A stretch of DNA of 64,000 bases from NCBI GenBank assembly GCA_964655065.1, contig CAZZLC010000033.1, forward strand, positions 8,522-72,521. Direction: 5' to 3'. The position numbers were made by a program, and so were the translations under genes. The notes under the pieces are model-generated. The model was not told where the DNA came from. It searched no databases and was given only the letters and a program-made list of their open reading frames with translations. This DNA comes from DRPG01 sp964655065. Lineage in GTDB: Bacteria > Myxococcota_A > UBA796 > GCA-2862545. Positions 33,438 to 41,461 of this stretch are shown here, piece after piece (the first letter of the stretch is position 1; each line of letters opens with the position of its first letter).

Positions 33438-34394
33438 ATGGCCGGCTTCGATGCCCAGACGACCCCCGACCAACGCCGTCGCGTGGTGGCGGTGCTCGTG
33501 GCCGCGGTGCTCGGCATCTCGAGCTCCGCGGTGCTGGTCCGGTTGATGGACGCGAGCGCGCTCACCATCGCGACCTGGCGGATGGTCGGAGCGGCGGTTC
33601 TCGTCAGCGCACTCGCCGGGCGGGCCATGCGGCGACTGACCCGCGCACACCTCGCCCCGGTGGTTCTCGCCGGCGTGGCCCTGGCCCTGCACTTCTGGGC
33701 CTGGTTCGCCTCCGTTCAGTACACCACGGTGCTGCGCTCCACCTTGTTCGTCTCGCTGGTGCCCGTCTGGACGGCCCTGATCGAGGGCCTGCGGGGCGAG
33801 GGATGGCCCGCAGGGCGGCAGCGCCTCGGCTTCGGCATCGCGCTCGGGGGGCTCGTCGTGATCGAGGGCCTCGCATCGGCCGAGGTCGCCGGCCCCGGGG
33901 CGCGGTCGGGGGATGCGCTCGCCATCTTCGCGGGAGTGCTGTGGGCGGTCTACCTCTCGGTAGGCCGTCGGGTTCGGCAGTCGCTGCCCGTCACCGTCTA
34001 CTTCGGCGCGGTGTGTGCGGTCGGCGCCATCGTGCTGGCGGGCCTCGCGCTGGGCACCGGGCAAGGCGGGGCTCTCGTCTCGGTCGACGCACGAACCGCC
34101 GGCCTCGTCGGGCTCGCCATCCTCGGGCCCCAGCTCCTGGGGCACCAGGGGTTCGCCTACGCCATTCGGTGGGTCGACGCGACGACGATCTCGCTCCTCA
34201 TGTTGCTCGAGCCGGTGGGTGCGACCGTGCTCGCGCTGCTCGTGCTCGGCGAGCGTCCCGCGCTGGCCGCGGTGGTCGGGGGATTGCTGGTGCTCGCGGG
34301 GGTTCGTCACGCGACCGCGAAACGTCCTCGCCAATATGCGAACTCTGAGTCAGAGCCGAATCCGGACCGCGCAAGCGTTGAGGAGAGTCCATGA
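33438..34394 (+). CDS. EamA/DMT-family transporter
   Basis: A 318-residue membrane protein with about ten helices in two EamA repeats. First repeat: LGISSSAVLVRLMDASALTI, TWRMVGAAVLVSAL and YTTVLRSTLFVSLVPVWTAL; second: GDALAIFAGVLWAVYLSVGR and LMLLEPVGATVLALLVLGER, where the LEPVxAxxxxxxxLGE ending is the family mark. Such drug/metabolite transporters export amino acids, nucleotide sugars or toxins; the substrate cannot be told. A polar tail follows the last helix. The stop overlaps the yceI-like start (ATGA), so the pair is co-translated, an unusual partnership. Confidence 0.87.
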   Translation: MAGFDAQTTPDQRRRVVAVLVAAVLGISSSAVLVRLMDASALTIATWRMVGAAVLVSALAGRAMRRLTRAHLAPVVLAGVALALHFWAWFASVQYTTVLRSTLFVSLVPVWTALIEGLRGEGWPAGRQRLGFGIALGGLVVIEGLASAEVAGPGARSGDALAIFAGVLWAVYLSVGRRVRQSLPVTVYFGAVCAVGAIVLAGLALGTGQGGALVSVDARTAGLVGLAILGPQLLGHQGFAYAIRWVDATTISLLMLLEPVGATVLALLVLGERPALAAVVGGLLVLAGVRHATAKRPRQYANSESEPNPDRASVEESP

Positions 34395-35020
34395 TCGCCG
34401 CACTCGTCCTGGGGGCCGCTGCACACGCAGCCCCGACGACCTACACCCTGGACCCCGGTCCGAGCACCTTGTTCGTCGTGGTTCGCAACGACACCTCCAC
34501 CGTGGCGAGCGGCCTCGGTCACGACCACGCCATCTCCCCGCGGACCTTCGAGGGGGAGGTCACCTGGGATCCCGACGACCTCTCGGCCTGCGAGGTGGCC
34601 ATCTCGTTCCCCGTCTCCGCCCTGTTTCCCGATCCGCCGGGACTCCGCGAGCGCGCGGGGCTCGACCCCGACGGAGCGGTCGGCGACAAGGACAAGCAGC
34701 AGATCAAGAAGAACTTCATGAAGTCGTCGCAGCTCGACGCGAGCGACCACCCCACCATCGCCTACCGCGCGAACCGCTGCACGCCGAGCTCGCAGTCCGG
34801 GCGGGTCGACGTGACCGGCACGCTGACCATCCGCGGGGTGGGGGTCGAGCTGACCGTACCCATGAAGGTCGACGCGACCGCGTCCTCGTTCCGGGCGGAG
34901 GGGCAGTTCACGTCCACTCACACGGCGTTCGGGTTCAAGCCGTACACGAACCTGCTCGGCGCGCTCCGCAACCTGAACCGGCTCGAGTTCGTGGTCGATG
35001 TCAGCGGGACGCCGCGCTGA
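34391..35020 (+). CDS. YceI-family exported lipid-binding-fold protein
   Basis: A 209-residue protein starting MIAALVLGAAAHAAPTTYTL, where the first 14 residues form a short signal peptide. The YceI fold shows in YTLDPGPSTLFVVVRND, GLGHDHAISPRTFEGEV and RVDVTGTLTIRGVGVELTVP then SFRAEGQFTSTHTAFGF. YceI proteins are beta-barrels that bind polyisoprenoid-like lipids in the periplasm. The variable CDP-type insertion (GAVGDKDKQQIKKNFMKSSQ) is normal for the family, where it reads KxxxDxHLKSxxFF. It overlaps the EamA gene by four bases upstream and the convergent ferritin-like gene by 20 bp downstream. Confidence 0.85.
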   Translation: MIAALVLGAAAHAAPTTYTLDPGPSTLFVVVRNDTSTVASGLGHDHAISPRTFEGEVTWDPDDLSACEVAISFPVSALFPDPPGLRERAGLDPDGAVGDKDKQQIKKNFMKSSQLDASDHPTIAYRANRCTPSSQSGRVDVTGTLTIRGVGVELTVPMKVDATASSFRAEGQFTSTHTAFGFKPYTNLLGALRNLNRLEFVVDVSGTPR

Positions 35021-37028
35021 CCTCGACGAACTCGGTGGCAGCGGCGAGCCGCTCGCCTCGGGGCAGGCGCGAGAGCCAGTCCCGCCAGGCCGCCACGACC
35101 TCGTCGTAGCGAGGGCCCGACCACAGCAGGGTCACCACCGTGGTGGCGGTGGCCGGCTCGGTGGTGGCCACCGCCTGCGGGGGGAGGGTCGCCACGAGCT
35201 CGTCGAGCCGCTCGACGCCGGCCGACGACAGGAGGGCCCGGGGCAGGAACAGCCAGAATCCGACGTCGCCGCGGAGACGCCGTCGCGCCCGCAGGCCGAG
35301 GTGCCCCATCGTGTAGCGCGCGTTGACCTCTCCGATGGGCTTGAGGGTGGGCGGGTCGCCGTCGACGACCAGCGCGTCGATCGACAAGGGCCCTCGGTAG
35401 CCGAGCTCCTGGGCTGCCTGGCCGACGAACCGCGCCGCGGCTTCGGCCGTGGCCCCGAGGCGTCCTTCGTGGAGCGCTCGCCGCAGGGGCGAGGGGAGCC
35501 CCAGGGTCGGGCTGCCGAGCACGACGCCGCGAAAGGAGCTGCCGTCCGCCCCGAAGCGCGTGGTGCCGAGCATCCGGACGTCGCCGTCGATGCGGACGTG
35601 GGTCGACAGCTCGGCGAGGACGCGAAGGTGTCGCTCGACGACCACGGGTCCCTCGCGGAGGAACCGTCGGACGGTCCGCGCGACCTTCTCGTCGAGGGGA
35701 CCCGCCGGGACGCGGACCCGGTGGCGTCCCGCGGCCGAGCATGCGGCCTTGATCCAGTGCTCGTCAGCGCCCATGGCGGCGCGGGCGTGCTCGAGCCCCG
35801 TCTCGTCGGTGGCGACGTGACCCCGGTGGCGGGGCTCCACGGTGCCGGGGTGGCAGTCGGCAAACGCCGCGAGCTGCCCGGCCGCCCAGGACTTCTGGTG
35901 GAGCGGTGCGTGGTGGGCGATCTCGGGCACCTCGTCGGTCACGCGGAGCATCGCGGCCCGCATCCGGGGCGACCACCCCCACGGCTCGGGCACGCCGCGT
36001 CCGGGCCACCGGGCGGGATCGAGGGTGGGCACGAACTGGGGCACAGGGAGCCCCCGGTCCTGCCAGCGCTCCAGGGTGGCGTCGTGAGGGCGGGGGCCCA
36101 CCACCACGTCGTCAGCGGCCGCGAGCAGCGCCATCACCGGAGCGAGATCCGCGTCGATGGCCGAGGTGGCCCGGCCCTGGGGACGTCCTGCCCAGTCGTC
36201 CTCGAGGGCGCCGTCGAAGACGAAGATCCGGGGATCGCGACCGCGGGAGTTGGAGGTCACGGCGATGCGGTCGATGAAGGCCTGGTCGAGCCCTGCGGCC
36301 TCCCGCGCCGCCCGGTCCACCTCGGGACCGCGCCCCCGCGCGGGGGTGAGCGGGAACCGCAGGGCCCGGGTCCAGGCGTCGAAGTCCGACTGCGCCGGTT
36401 CCTTGAGGGTGCGCAGCCAGTGCACCCCCACCCGAACGTGGCGGATCTCGTCGGCGTGGACCTCGTCGAGAACAGCGGCGGTGGCGGGGTCGCCGGCCCG
36501 TCGGAACGCGCGGGCCCAGATGCCGGCGAAGTCGAGGTTGGCTTGTTCGAGCCCGAGCTCGAGCCCCGCCACGAACGACAGCGGCGAGTCGACCGCGGAC
36601 AGGGCGTCCCAGAAGTAGGCGGAGACGGGCCAGTCCCCGAAGGAGACGCCGCAGTCGGCGAGGCGGGCGACGTAGGCCGCGACGTGGCGTTGCTCGTCGC
36701 GGAGGGTGGCGAGCCAGCTTCGTCGCAGCGCGCGCGGCGCCTCGGGAAAGCGGAGGATCGCGAGGGCGAAGAGCTCGACCGCGAGGAGCTCGTGGTTGGC
36801 CATGGCGTGCAGGACGATCGCCCGGTCTTCGGTCGAGGACAGCGACGCCGGCGAGGGGAGTCGGGGGCGGGACCCCCGGTGCAGAGACAGCTCCGGTGGG
36901 CGTCCTGGGACCTCGGGCAGGCGGACTCGGCGCGGTTCGTCCCCCAGCGGCCCCGGCGGGGGAGCGAGCTTGGCCTCGACCGCGGTGGCGGTGAGGATCT
37001 GCTCGGCGTAGTCGGCCAGCGTCGGCAC
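35001..37028 (-). CDS. DUF455 ferritin-like / ATP-grasp-like fusion protein
   Basis: A 675-residue fusion. Residues about 70-220 are a DUF455 ferritin-like four-helix bundle: ANHELLAVELFALAILRFPE, TLRDEQRHVAAYVARL and DEVHADEIRHVRVGVHWL supply two pairs of Glu/ExxH carboxylate-histidine ligands for a di-metal centre. The C-terminal half looks like an ATP-grasp enzyme: WIKAACSAAGRHR (Lys), GPVVVERHLRVLAELSTHV and GYRGPLSIDALVVDGD then PIGEVNARYTMGHLG, the ExNxR metal site. A region with VVVGPRPHDATLERW may be a pre-ATP-grasp domain. GTG at 37028 has GAGGA five bases upstream. The combination suggests oxidation plus ligation of an unknown peptide or metabolite. Function is unknown. Confidence 0.75.
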   Translation of the reverse strand: MPTLADYAEQILTATAVEAKLAPPPGPLGDEPRRVRLPEVPGRPPELSLHRGSRPRLPSPASLSSTEDRAIVLHAMANHELLAVELFALAILRFPEAPRALRRSWLATLRDEQRHVAAYVARLADCGVSFGDWPVSAYFWDALSAVDSPLSFVAGLELGLEQANLDFAGIWARAFRRAGDPATAAVLDEVHADEIRHVRVGVHWLRTLKEPAQSDFDAWTRALRFPLTPARGRGPEVDRAAREAAGLDQAFIDRIAVTSNSRGRDPRIFVFDGALEDDWAGRPQGRATSAIDADLAPVMALLAAADDVVVGPRPHDATLERWQDRGLPVPQFVPTLDPARWPGRGVPEPWGWSPRMRAAMLRVTDEVPEIAHHAPLHQKSWAAGQLAAFADCHPGTVEPRHRGHVATDETGLEHARAAMGADEHWIKAACSAAGRHRVRVPAGPLDEKVARTVRRFLREGPVVVERHLRVLAELSTHVRIDGDVRMLGTTRFGADGSSFRGVVLGSPTLGLPSPLRRALHEGRLGATAEAAARFVGQAAQELGYRGPLSIDALVVDGDPPTLKPIGEVNARYTMGHLGLRARRRLRGDVGFWLFLPRALLSSAGVERLDELVATLPPQAVATTEPATATTVVTLLWSGPRYDEVVAAWRDWLSRLPRGERLAAATEFVEVSAASR

Positions 37029-37077
37029 GAGAGTCCTCAGGGTGCGGATGAACGGAGCCCGGCGACCGCGATCGTCA

Positions 37078-37083
37078 TACAAT
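37078..37083 (+). promoter_or_regulatory. Candidate -10 box giving a leaderless mRNA
   Basis: TACAAT lies six bases before the ATG of the pseudokinase at 37090. A transcript starting seven bases after it would begin at or next to the ATG, and no ribosome binding site is seen there. No good -35 hexamer is visible at the expected place. Confidence 0.35.
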
Positions 37084-37089
37084 CGCACC

Positions 37090-39141
37090 ATGACGCAAGC
37101 AGGCTCCGACATCCGCCGGTATCGGGTCGACGACGTGGTCGACAAGGGCGTGTTCGGGACGGTGTACCGTGCCGACCGCGACGCCGCCGGTGAGCGCTCC
37201 CCGGTTCTCATTCAGGTGCTCTGCGAGGATCTGCAGCGAGACATCGAGCACCTCAAGGGACTCCGGCGACTCCACCGGGCGCTCCGGGCCGCGGCCTCGC
37301 CGGCGCTGGTCCACACCGAGGGTCCGATCGAGCTCGAGGGCAAGCTGGTCGTCGTCTCGGAGCACATCGAGGGGCTCTCGCTTCGCGAGGTCCTGGCCGG
37401 CGAGCCGGAGCGCACGGTGCCGCTCGACATCGCGCTCGGGCTCGTGCAGCAGATCGCCGAGGCGCTGTCCGCGGTCCACACGTCCCGTGACCCCCGCGGT
37501 CGCGACATCCTGCCCGTGCACCGCGACGTCCAGCCCGAGAACGTCCTCCTCACCGTGGAGGGAGAAGTGCGGCTGGTGGGGACCGGCGTAGCGCTGACCG
37601 GCTTCGATCCGCAGCGCATGGAGCTCCACGGCGGGGTGGCGTACCTCGCCCCCGAGCGGCTCGACAACGAGGAGTCCGCGGCCATCGACATCTACGCCGC
37701 GACGCTGACCTTCATCGAGCTCGTGCTCGGCAAGCTGCCCAAGACCGTGGCCTCACGCCCTTCCGACCACGAGCGCCGCATCCTCGAGTTCGACCAGGCC
37801 CTCGAGCGCCTCGGACACCCGGTCGGGGTGCGGGCCATGGTCCGCGAGGGGCTCGCCTTCGATCCGGCTCGCCGACCGCCGGCCGCGGTGCTGGAGCGGG
37901 TGTGCCACGCCCTGCGCGGAGGCATCGCGCGTCAGGAGCTCGCCGAGTGGGTGCGACCGCGCGTGATCCGGCAGCTCCGCAGCCGCTACACGGCCCCTGG
38001 TGAGTGGTCGGGTCGGGTCATCGAAGAGGGCAACCGCCGTCGGGGCACGATTCCCCCCTCCGAGATCGGTCCTCGCGGGACCGCGCCTCAGCTGGCGCCG
38101 CCGCGGGCCACCCAGCCGGACATCCAGCCGGTCGCGCCGTCCGAGCCGCCACCCGGGGCGTTGGAGACGCGCTGGGACCCGGAGTCGCTCCCCGAGATCG
38201 CCGAAGCCCCCAGCGCCGGCGGCTCCTACGTCTCGTTCCCCGAGGAGCAGCTCCAGCCAACGTTCGGGGACAGCGGCTTCGAGGAGCCGGTCACCATGCA
38301 GCGTCCTCCGCCGCCCGGGACCCGCCTCGACGACACCGGGCGTCCGATGGCCCCGCCTCCAGGGCCCGGGCCGATGGCCCCGCCGCCCGGTGTAGGCGGG
38401 TTCACCCCGTTCGCGCCACCCGAGTCCACCGACGATCCGGCGACGGTCCTACGGCCGAGTCCGTCCGACATCGAGACGTTCCAACGTGCACCGGACCGCG
38501 GGCGCAGTCCCCTCTCGGCGAACGTCGGTCTGTCCAGGGCCCTGGAGGATGCGGACAGTCCCGACCCGGCCACTCTCATTCGGGATTCTGCGGAGATCTT
38601 CGGCGGTCTCGAACGTTCCGGTCTCCCGAGCGGCTTCGACGGCTCCGAGGACTCCGACGACCCGGCGACGATGATCCGGCCCGAGGTCGGGCTGGACGCC
38701 ACTCAACAGTTCAGCTCCGACTTCGCCTCTGAAGCAGCGGGCGGCTTCCCGGCTCCGGAGCTCGACGACCTGCCCCCGCGGCCGGGGAATCCCGTGGTCT
38801 CGCTCGTGGTCGGCGCGGTGGGGCTGGTGTTCGCGCTCGGGCTGGTGGGTGGCGTCACCTACGGAATCGCCAACTACACCACCTGGGTGTTCGAGCGGGA
38901 CTCCCTCTGCGAGAGCAAGGTCGCCGTCGGACGCGACTTCGTCGAAGCCATCAAGGTGCGGCCCCGCCGTCCCGCCCAGCGGATCCTCGACGATCTCGAG
39001 AAAGACTGCATGGACGAGAAGGTTTCGCTGTTCTCCACCGATCTCGTCGTGCAGGAGGTGCTCCGCCGGGTCGACGACGGGCACCTCACCGAGTTCGAGG
39101 ACCACAAGATCCGCGACCGCCTCCGGAAGGCCAGCGAGTAG
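37090..39141 (+). CDS. Membrane-anchored pseudokinase with DPAT repeats
   Basis: A 683-residue protein. Residues 8-290 follow the Ser/Thr kinase fold (VVDKGVFGTVYRAD, HRDVQPENVLL, LAPER), but key residues are changed: the beta-3 lysine is Gln42 (VLIQV), the catalytic-loop lysine is Gln148 in HRDVQPEN, and DFG is replaced by Gly-Thr-Gly at 164-166. It should therefore be inactive. Residues 300-560 are proline-rich with three copies of a nine-residue motif, DDPATVLRP (448), PDPATLIRD (491) and DDPATMIRP (523). A membrane helix (568-593) and a small extracytoplasmic helical domain end the protein. It starts without a ribosome binding site. Confidence 0.8.
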   Translation: MTQAGSDIRRYRVDDVVDKGVFGTVYRADRDAAGERSPVLIQVLCEDLQRDIEHLKGLRRLHRALRAAASPALVHTEGPIELEGKLVVVSEHIEGLSLREVLAGEPERTVPLDIALGLVQQIAEALSAVHTSRDPRGRDILPVHRDVQPENVLLTVEGEVRLVGTGVALTGFDPQRMELHGGVAYLAPERLDNEESAAIDIYAATLTFIELVLGKLPKTVASRPSDHERRILEFDQALERLGHPVGVRAMVREGLAFDPARRPPAAVLERVCHALRGGIARQELAEWVRPRVIRQLRSRYTAPGEWSGRVIEEGNRRRGTIPPSEIGPRGTAPQLAPPRATQPDIQPVAPSEPPPGALETRWDPESLPEIAEAPSAGGSYVSFPEEQLQPTFGDSGFEEPVTMQRPPPPGTRLDDTGRPMAPPPGPGPMAPPPGVGGFTPFAPPESTDDPATVLRPSPSDIETFQRAPDRGRSPLSANVGLSRALEDADSPDPATLIRDSAEIFGGLERSGLPSGFDGSEDSDDPATMIRPEVGLDATQQFSSDFASEAAGGFPAPELDDLPPRPGNPVVSLVVGAVGLVFALGLVGGVTYGIANYTTWVFERDSLCESKVAVGRDFVEAIKVRPRRPAQRILDDLEKDCMDEKVSLFSTDLVVQEVLRRVDDGHLTEFEDHKIRDRLRKASE

Positions 39142-39167
39142 CGCGCGGGCACGCTATCGGTCTGTGC

Positions 39168-40229
39168 ATGCAGACCCCGACGAACGCGCTGTTGCAGCCG
39201 CCTCGCGTGAGGCGCGGATGGTACATCGTCGCCCGCTCCCGGGACGTCCGGGCGCGCCCTGTGCAGCGGCGCCTGTTCGGCCTTCCCCTCGTGGTGTTCC
39301 GCGACGGTCGGGGCGACGTGGGGGTGCTCGTGGACCGCTGCCCCCACCGCAACGTGCCGCTGTCCGGAGGGCGGATCGTCGGGGGCGACCTGCAGTGCCC
39401 CTACCACGGGTGGCGCTTCGACGCGTCAGGCCACTGCACCGTGCTGCCGGCCCTCGACGGGACGCCGGACCGGGCTCATCGCGCCGCCGCGCTGCCCGTG
39501 CGCGAGCAGCAGGGCTACGTCTGGGCGTGGGGCGACCTCGGCTCGGAGCCCGTCGGAGAGCCGTGGCGCTTCGAGCTGGTCGAAGAGCCCGGCTACCTCG
39601 TCGTCCACCGCTCGCTCGAGGCTCCGGGGACCATCCACGCGGTGACCGAGAACGCCCTCGACGTCCCGCACACCGCGTTCCTCCACGGGGGGCTCTTTCG
39701 CAACGACCGCGACCGTCGGCCGATTCGGTGCGTCGTGGACCGGTACCCCGACCGCGTGGAGTGCGAGTACATCGGTGAGCCTCGCCCCGAGGGCGTCCTC
39801 GGCCGTGTGCTCTCGCCCTCCGGGGGCACCGTCGTGCACTTCGACCGGTTCTTCCTCCCGAGTGTGCTGCAGGTCGAGTACCGGATCGGCACCGAGAATC
39901 ACATCCTGGTCACCGCGGCGCTGACCCCGATCGACGACTTCGTGACGGAGCTGCACGCCGTCGTCGCCCTACGGACCCGCGTGCCCGGCTGGCTGATCCG
40001 GCCGTTCCTCACCCCGATCGTGCTGCGGGTGTTCCGCCAGGACGCGCGAGTGCTCGCAAAGCAGACCGACACGCTGCACCGATTCGGCGAGACGCGGTTC
40101 CTGTCGACCGACCTCGACCTGCTCGGACCCCACATCTTCAAGCTGCTCCAGCGGGCCGAGCAGGACGGCGTGCCGTCGCGCGATCCCGAGCGCGCGCCGT
40201 CGCGGCGCGAGACCAGGATGTGGATCTGA
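39168..40229 (+). CDS. Rieske non-haem iron oxygenase
   Basis: A 353-residue oxygenase alpha-subunit-like protein. The Rieske 2Fe-2S ligands are Cys58-x-His60 in RCPHRN and Cys77-xx-His80 in CPYHGW. The mononuclear iron site is Asp165/His168/His173 in ENALDVPHTAFLH. This is the PobA/vanillate demethylase/KSH-like group with a short C-terminus. These enzymes hydroxylate or demethylate aromatic rings or sterols using electrons from a separate reductase, which is not nearby. The N-terminus RRGWYIVARSRDVRARPVQ matches the family. Substrate unknown. It starts 26 bp after the pseudokinase. Confidence 0.87.
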   Translation: MQTPTNALLQPPRVRRGWYIVARSRDVRARPVQRRLFGLPLVVFRDGRGDVGVLVDRCPHRNVPLSGGRIVGGDLQCPYHGWRFDASGHCTVLPALDGTPDRAHRAAALPVREQQGYVWAWGDLGSEPVGEPWRFELVEEPGYLVVHRSLEAPGTIHAVTENALDVPHTAFLHGGLFRNDRDRRPIRCVVDRYPDRVECEYIGEPRPEGVLGRVLSPSGGTVVHFDRFFLPSVLQVEYRIGTENHILVTAALTPIDDFVTELHAVVALRTRVPGWLIRPFLTPIVLRVFRQDARVLAKQTDTLHRFGETRFLSTDLDLLGPHIFKLLQRAEQDGVPSRDPERAPSRRETRMWI

Positions 40230-40260
40230 CGCCAGGCGACCCTGTGCGTTAGGGGGCCGC

Positions 40261-41358
40261 GTGTTTATCCTCCCCATCGGCGACGCCCCGAATCCCCAGG
40301 GTTTCCGGCCCTGGCTCACGTGGTTGCTGCTCGCCGCGAACGTGCTCGTGTACGTGGTCTTCACCCTGCCACAGTCGCTCGAGCAGCTCCCGCCCACCGA
40401 CCCCACCGTACAGGCGTACCTCGACTTCGTGCGGTCCCTGGCTCCGGGCATCGACCCCACGCTGTACCCCATCACGCAGTGGGACCTCACGGTGTTCGAG
40501 TACGGCTTCCGTCCGTCCGACTGGAGCATCGCCGACCTCTTCTCGTCGATGTTCATGCACGCCGGGTTCGCCCACCTCGCCGGCAACATGTTGTTCCTGT
40601 GGATCTACGGGGACAACGTGGAGCATCGCCTCGGCAGGCTCTGGTATCTGGCCGCCTACCTGGGGACCGGCGTGGCCGCCACGCTCACCTTCGCGGCCTG
40701 GGAGGGATTCGCTTCGCCCGTCCCGCTCGTCGGCGCGTCGGGAGCGATCAGCGGCGTCCTGGGGCTCTACTTCGTGTCGTTCCCCCGGAACGTCGTGCGC
40801 ATGTTCGTCGTGCTCCTGCCGTTCTTCATCAACACGATCGTGCTCCCGGCCTGGGTGGTCCTCGGCGTCTACGTGCTGTTCGACAACCTCGTGCCGCTGC
40901 TCTTCTCCGGCTCGGCGACCGGAGTGGCCTACGGTGCCCACCTCGGCGGATTCGTGGCCGGCATGCTCGTCGCGTGGGCGGTGTCCGCACGGGGGCTGTC
41001 GATGCCGGGGGCCCGGACGCGTCCCCGGTCGTCCCCAGCTCCTGGCCAGGTGATCCCCATGCCGCAGGGGGCGGACTCGGTGGAGTCGATCATCGCCGAG
41101 GCCGACAAGCTCATCGACGCGGGGCGACCCCGCTCCGGCCTCACCATGTTGGTGCGCCGCTGCGACCGTTCAGGGCCCGGGGACCGGGGCCGGCTGGCCT
41201 TCGCCATCGGCCAGCGGCTCCTGCGGCTCGGCCGGGTGACCGAGGCCTACCAGTGGCTCGTCCAGGCCCTGCGCGATCCGGCGTCGCACGCCGATGCGGC
41301 GAACGAGCTTCGCAGGCTCGACCTGCCTCCGCAGCTGCTGGCGCGCCTCGGGCTGTAG
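40261..41358 (+). CDS. Rhomboid-family intramembrane serine protease with C-terminal helical domain
   Basis: A 365-residue membrane protein starting at GTG with six helices. The rhomboid catalytic pair is Ser160 in GASGAISG and His227 in AHLGGF. The L1-loop/His motif HAGFAHLAGNMLFLWIYGDN is present. About 120 residues follow the membrane part (after residue 240): a proline/arginine-rich linker and a helical region (AFAIGQRLLRLGRVTEAYQW) resembling one TPR-like hairpin. Rhomboids cleave single-pass membrane substrates within the bilayer. The tail may recruit substrates (inference). It ends 103 bp before the convergent oxidoreductase gene. Confidence 0.9.
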   Translation: MFILPIGDAPNPQGFRPWLTWLLLAANVLVYVVFTLPQSLEQLPPTDPTVQAYLDFVRSLAPGIDPTLYPITQWDLTVFEYGFRPSDWSIADLFSSMFMHAGFAHLAGNMLFLWIYGDNVEHRLGRLWYLAAYLGTGVAATLTFAAWEGFASPVPLVGASGAISGVLGLYFVSFPRNVVRMFVVLLPFFINTIVLPAWVVLGVYVLFDNLVPLLFSGSATGVAYGAHLGGFVAGMLVAWAVSARGLSMPGARTRPRSSPAPGQVIPMPQGADSVESIIAEADKLIDAGRPRSGLTMLVRRCDRSGPGDRGRLAFAIGQRLLRLGRVTEAYQWLVQALRDPASHADAANELRRLDLPPQLLARLGL

Positions 41359-41461
41359 CGTCCACTCCGTGAGCGCGACCGTCCACGGTGCCGGTCGGAG
41401 GGCCGGTCTCCGGGGTGACGGGAGCGTCGCCTCCACACGCGAGGAGCAGTCCGTCCGAGGA

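Noticed and set aside
41359..41461. A terminator between the convergent rhomboid and di-haem genes
   Set aside because: Only short GC arms (GACCG/CGGTC) with a long loop and no T-tract on either strand.
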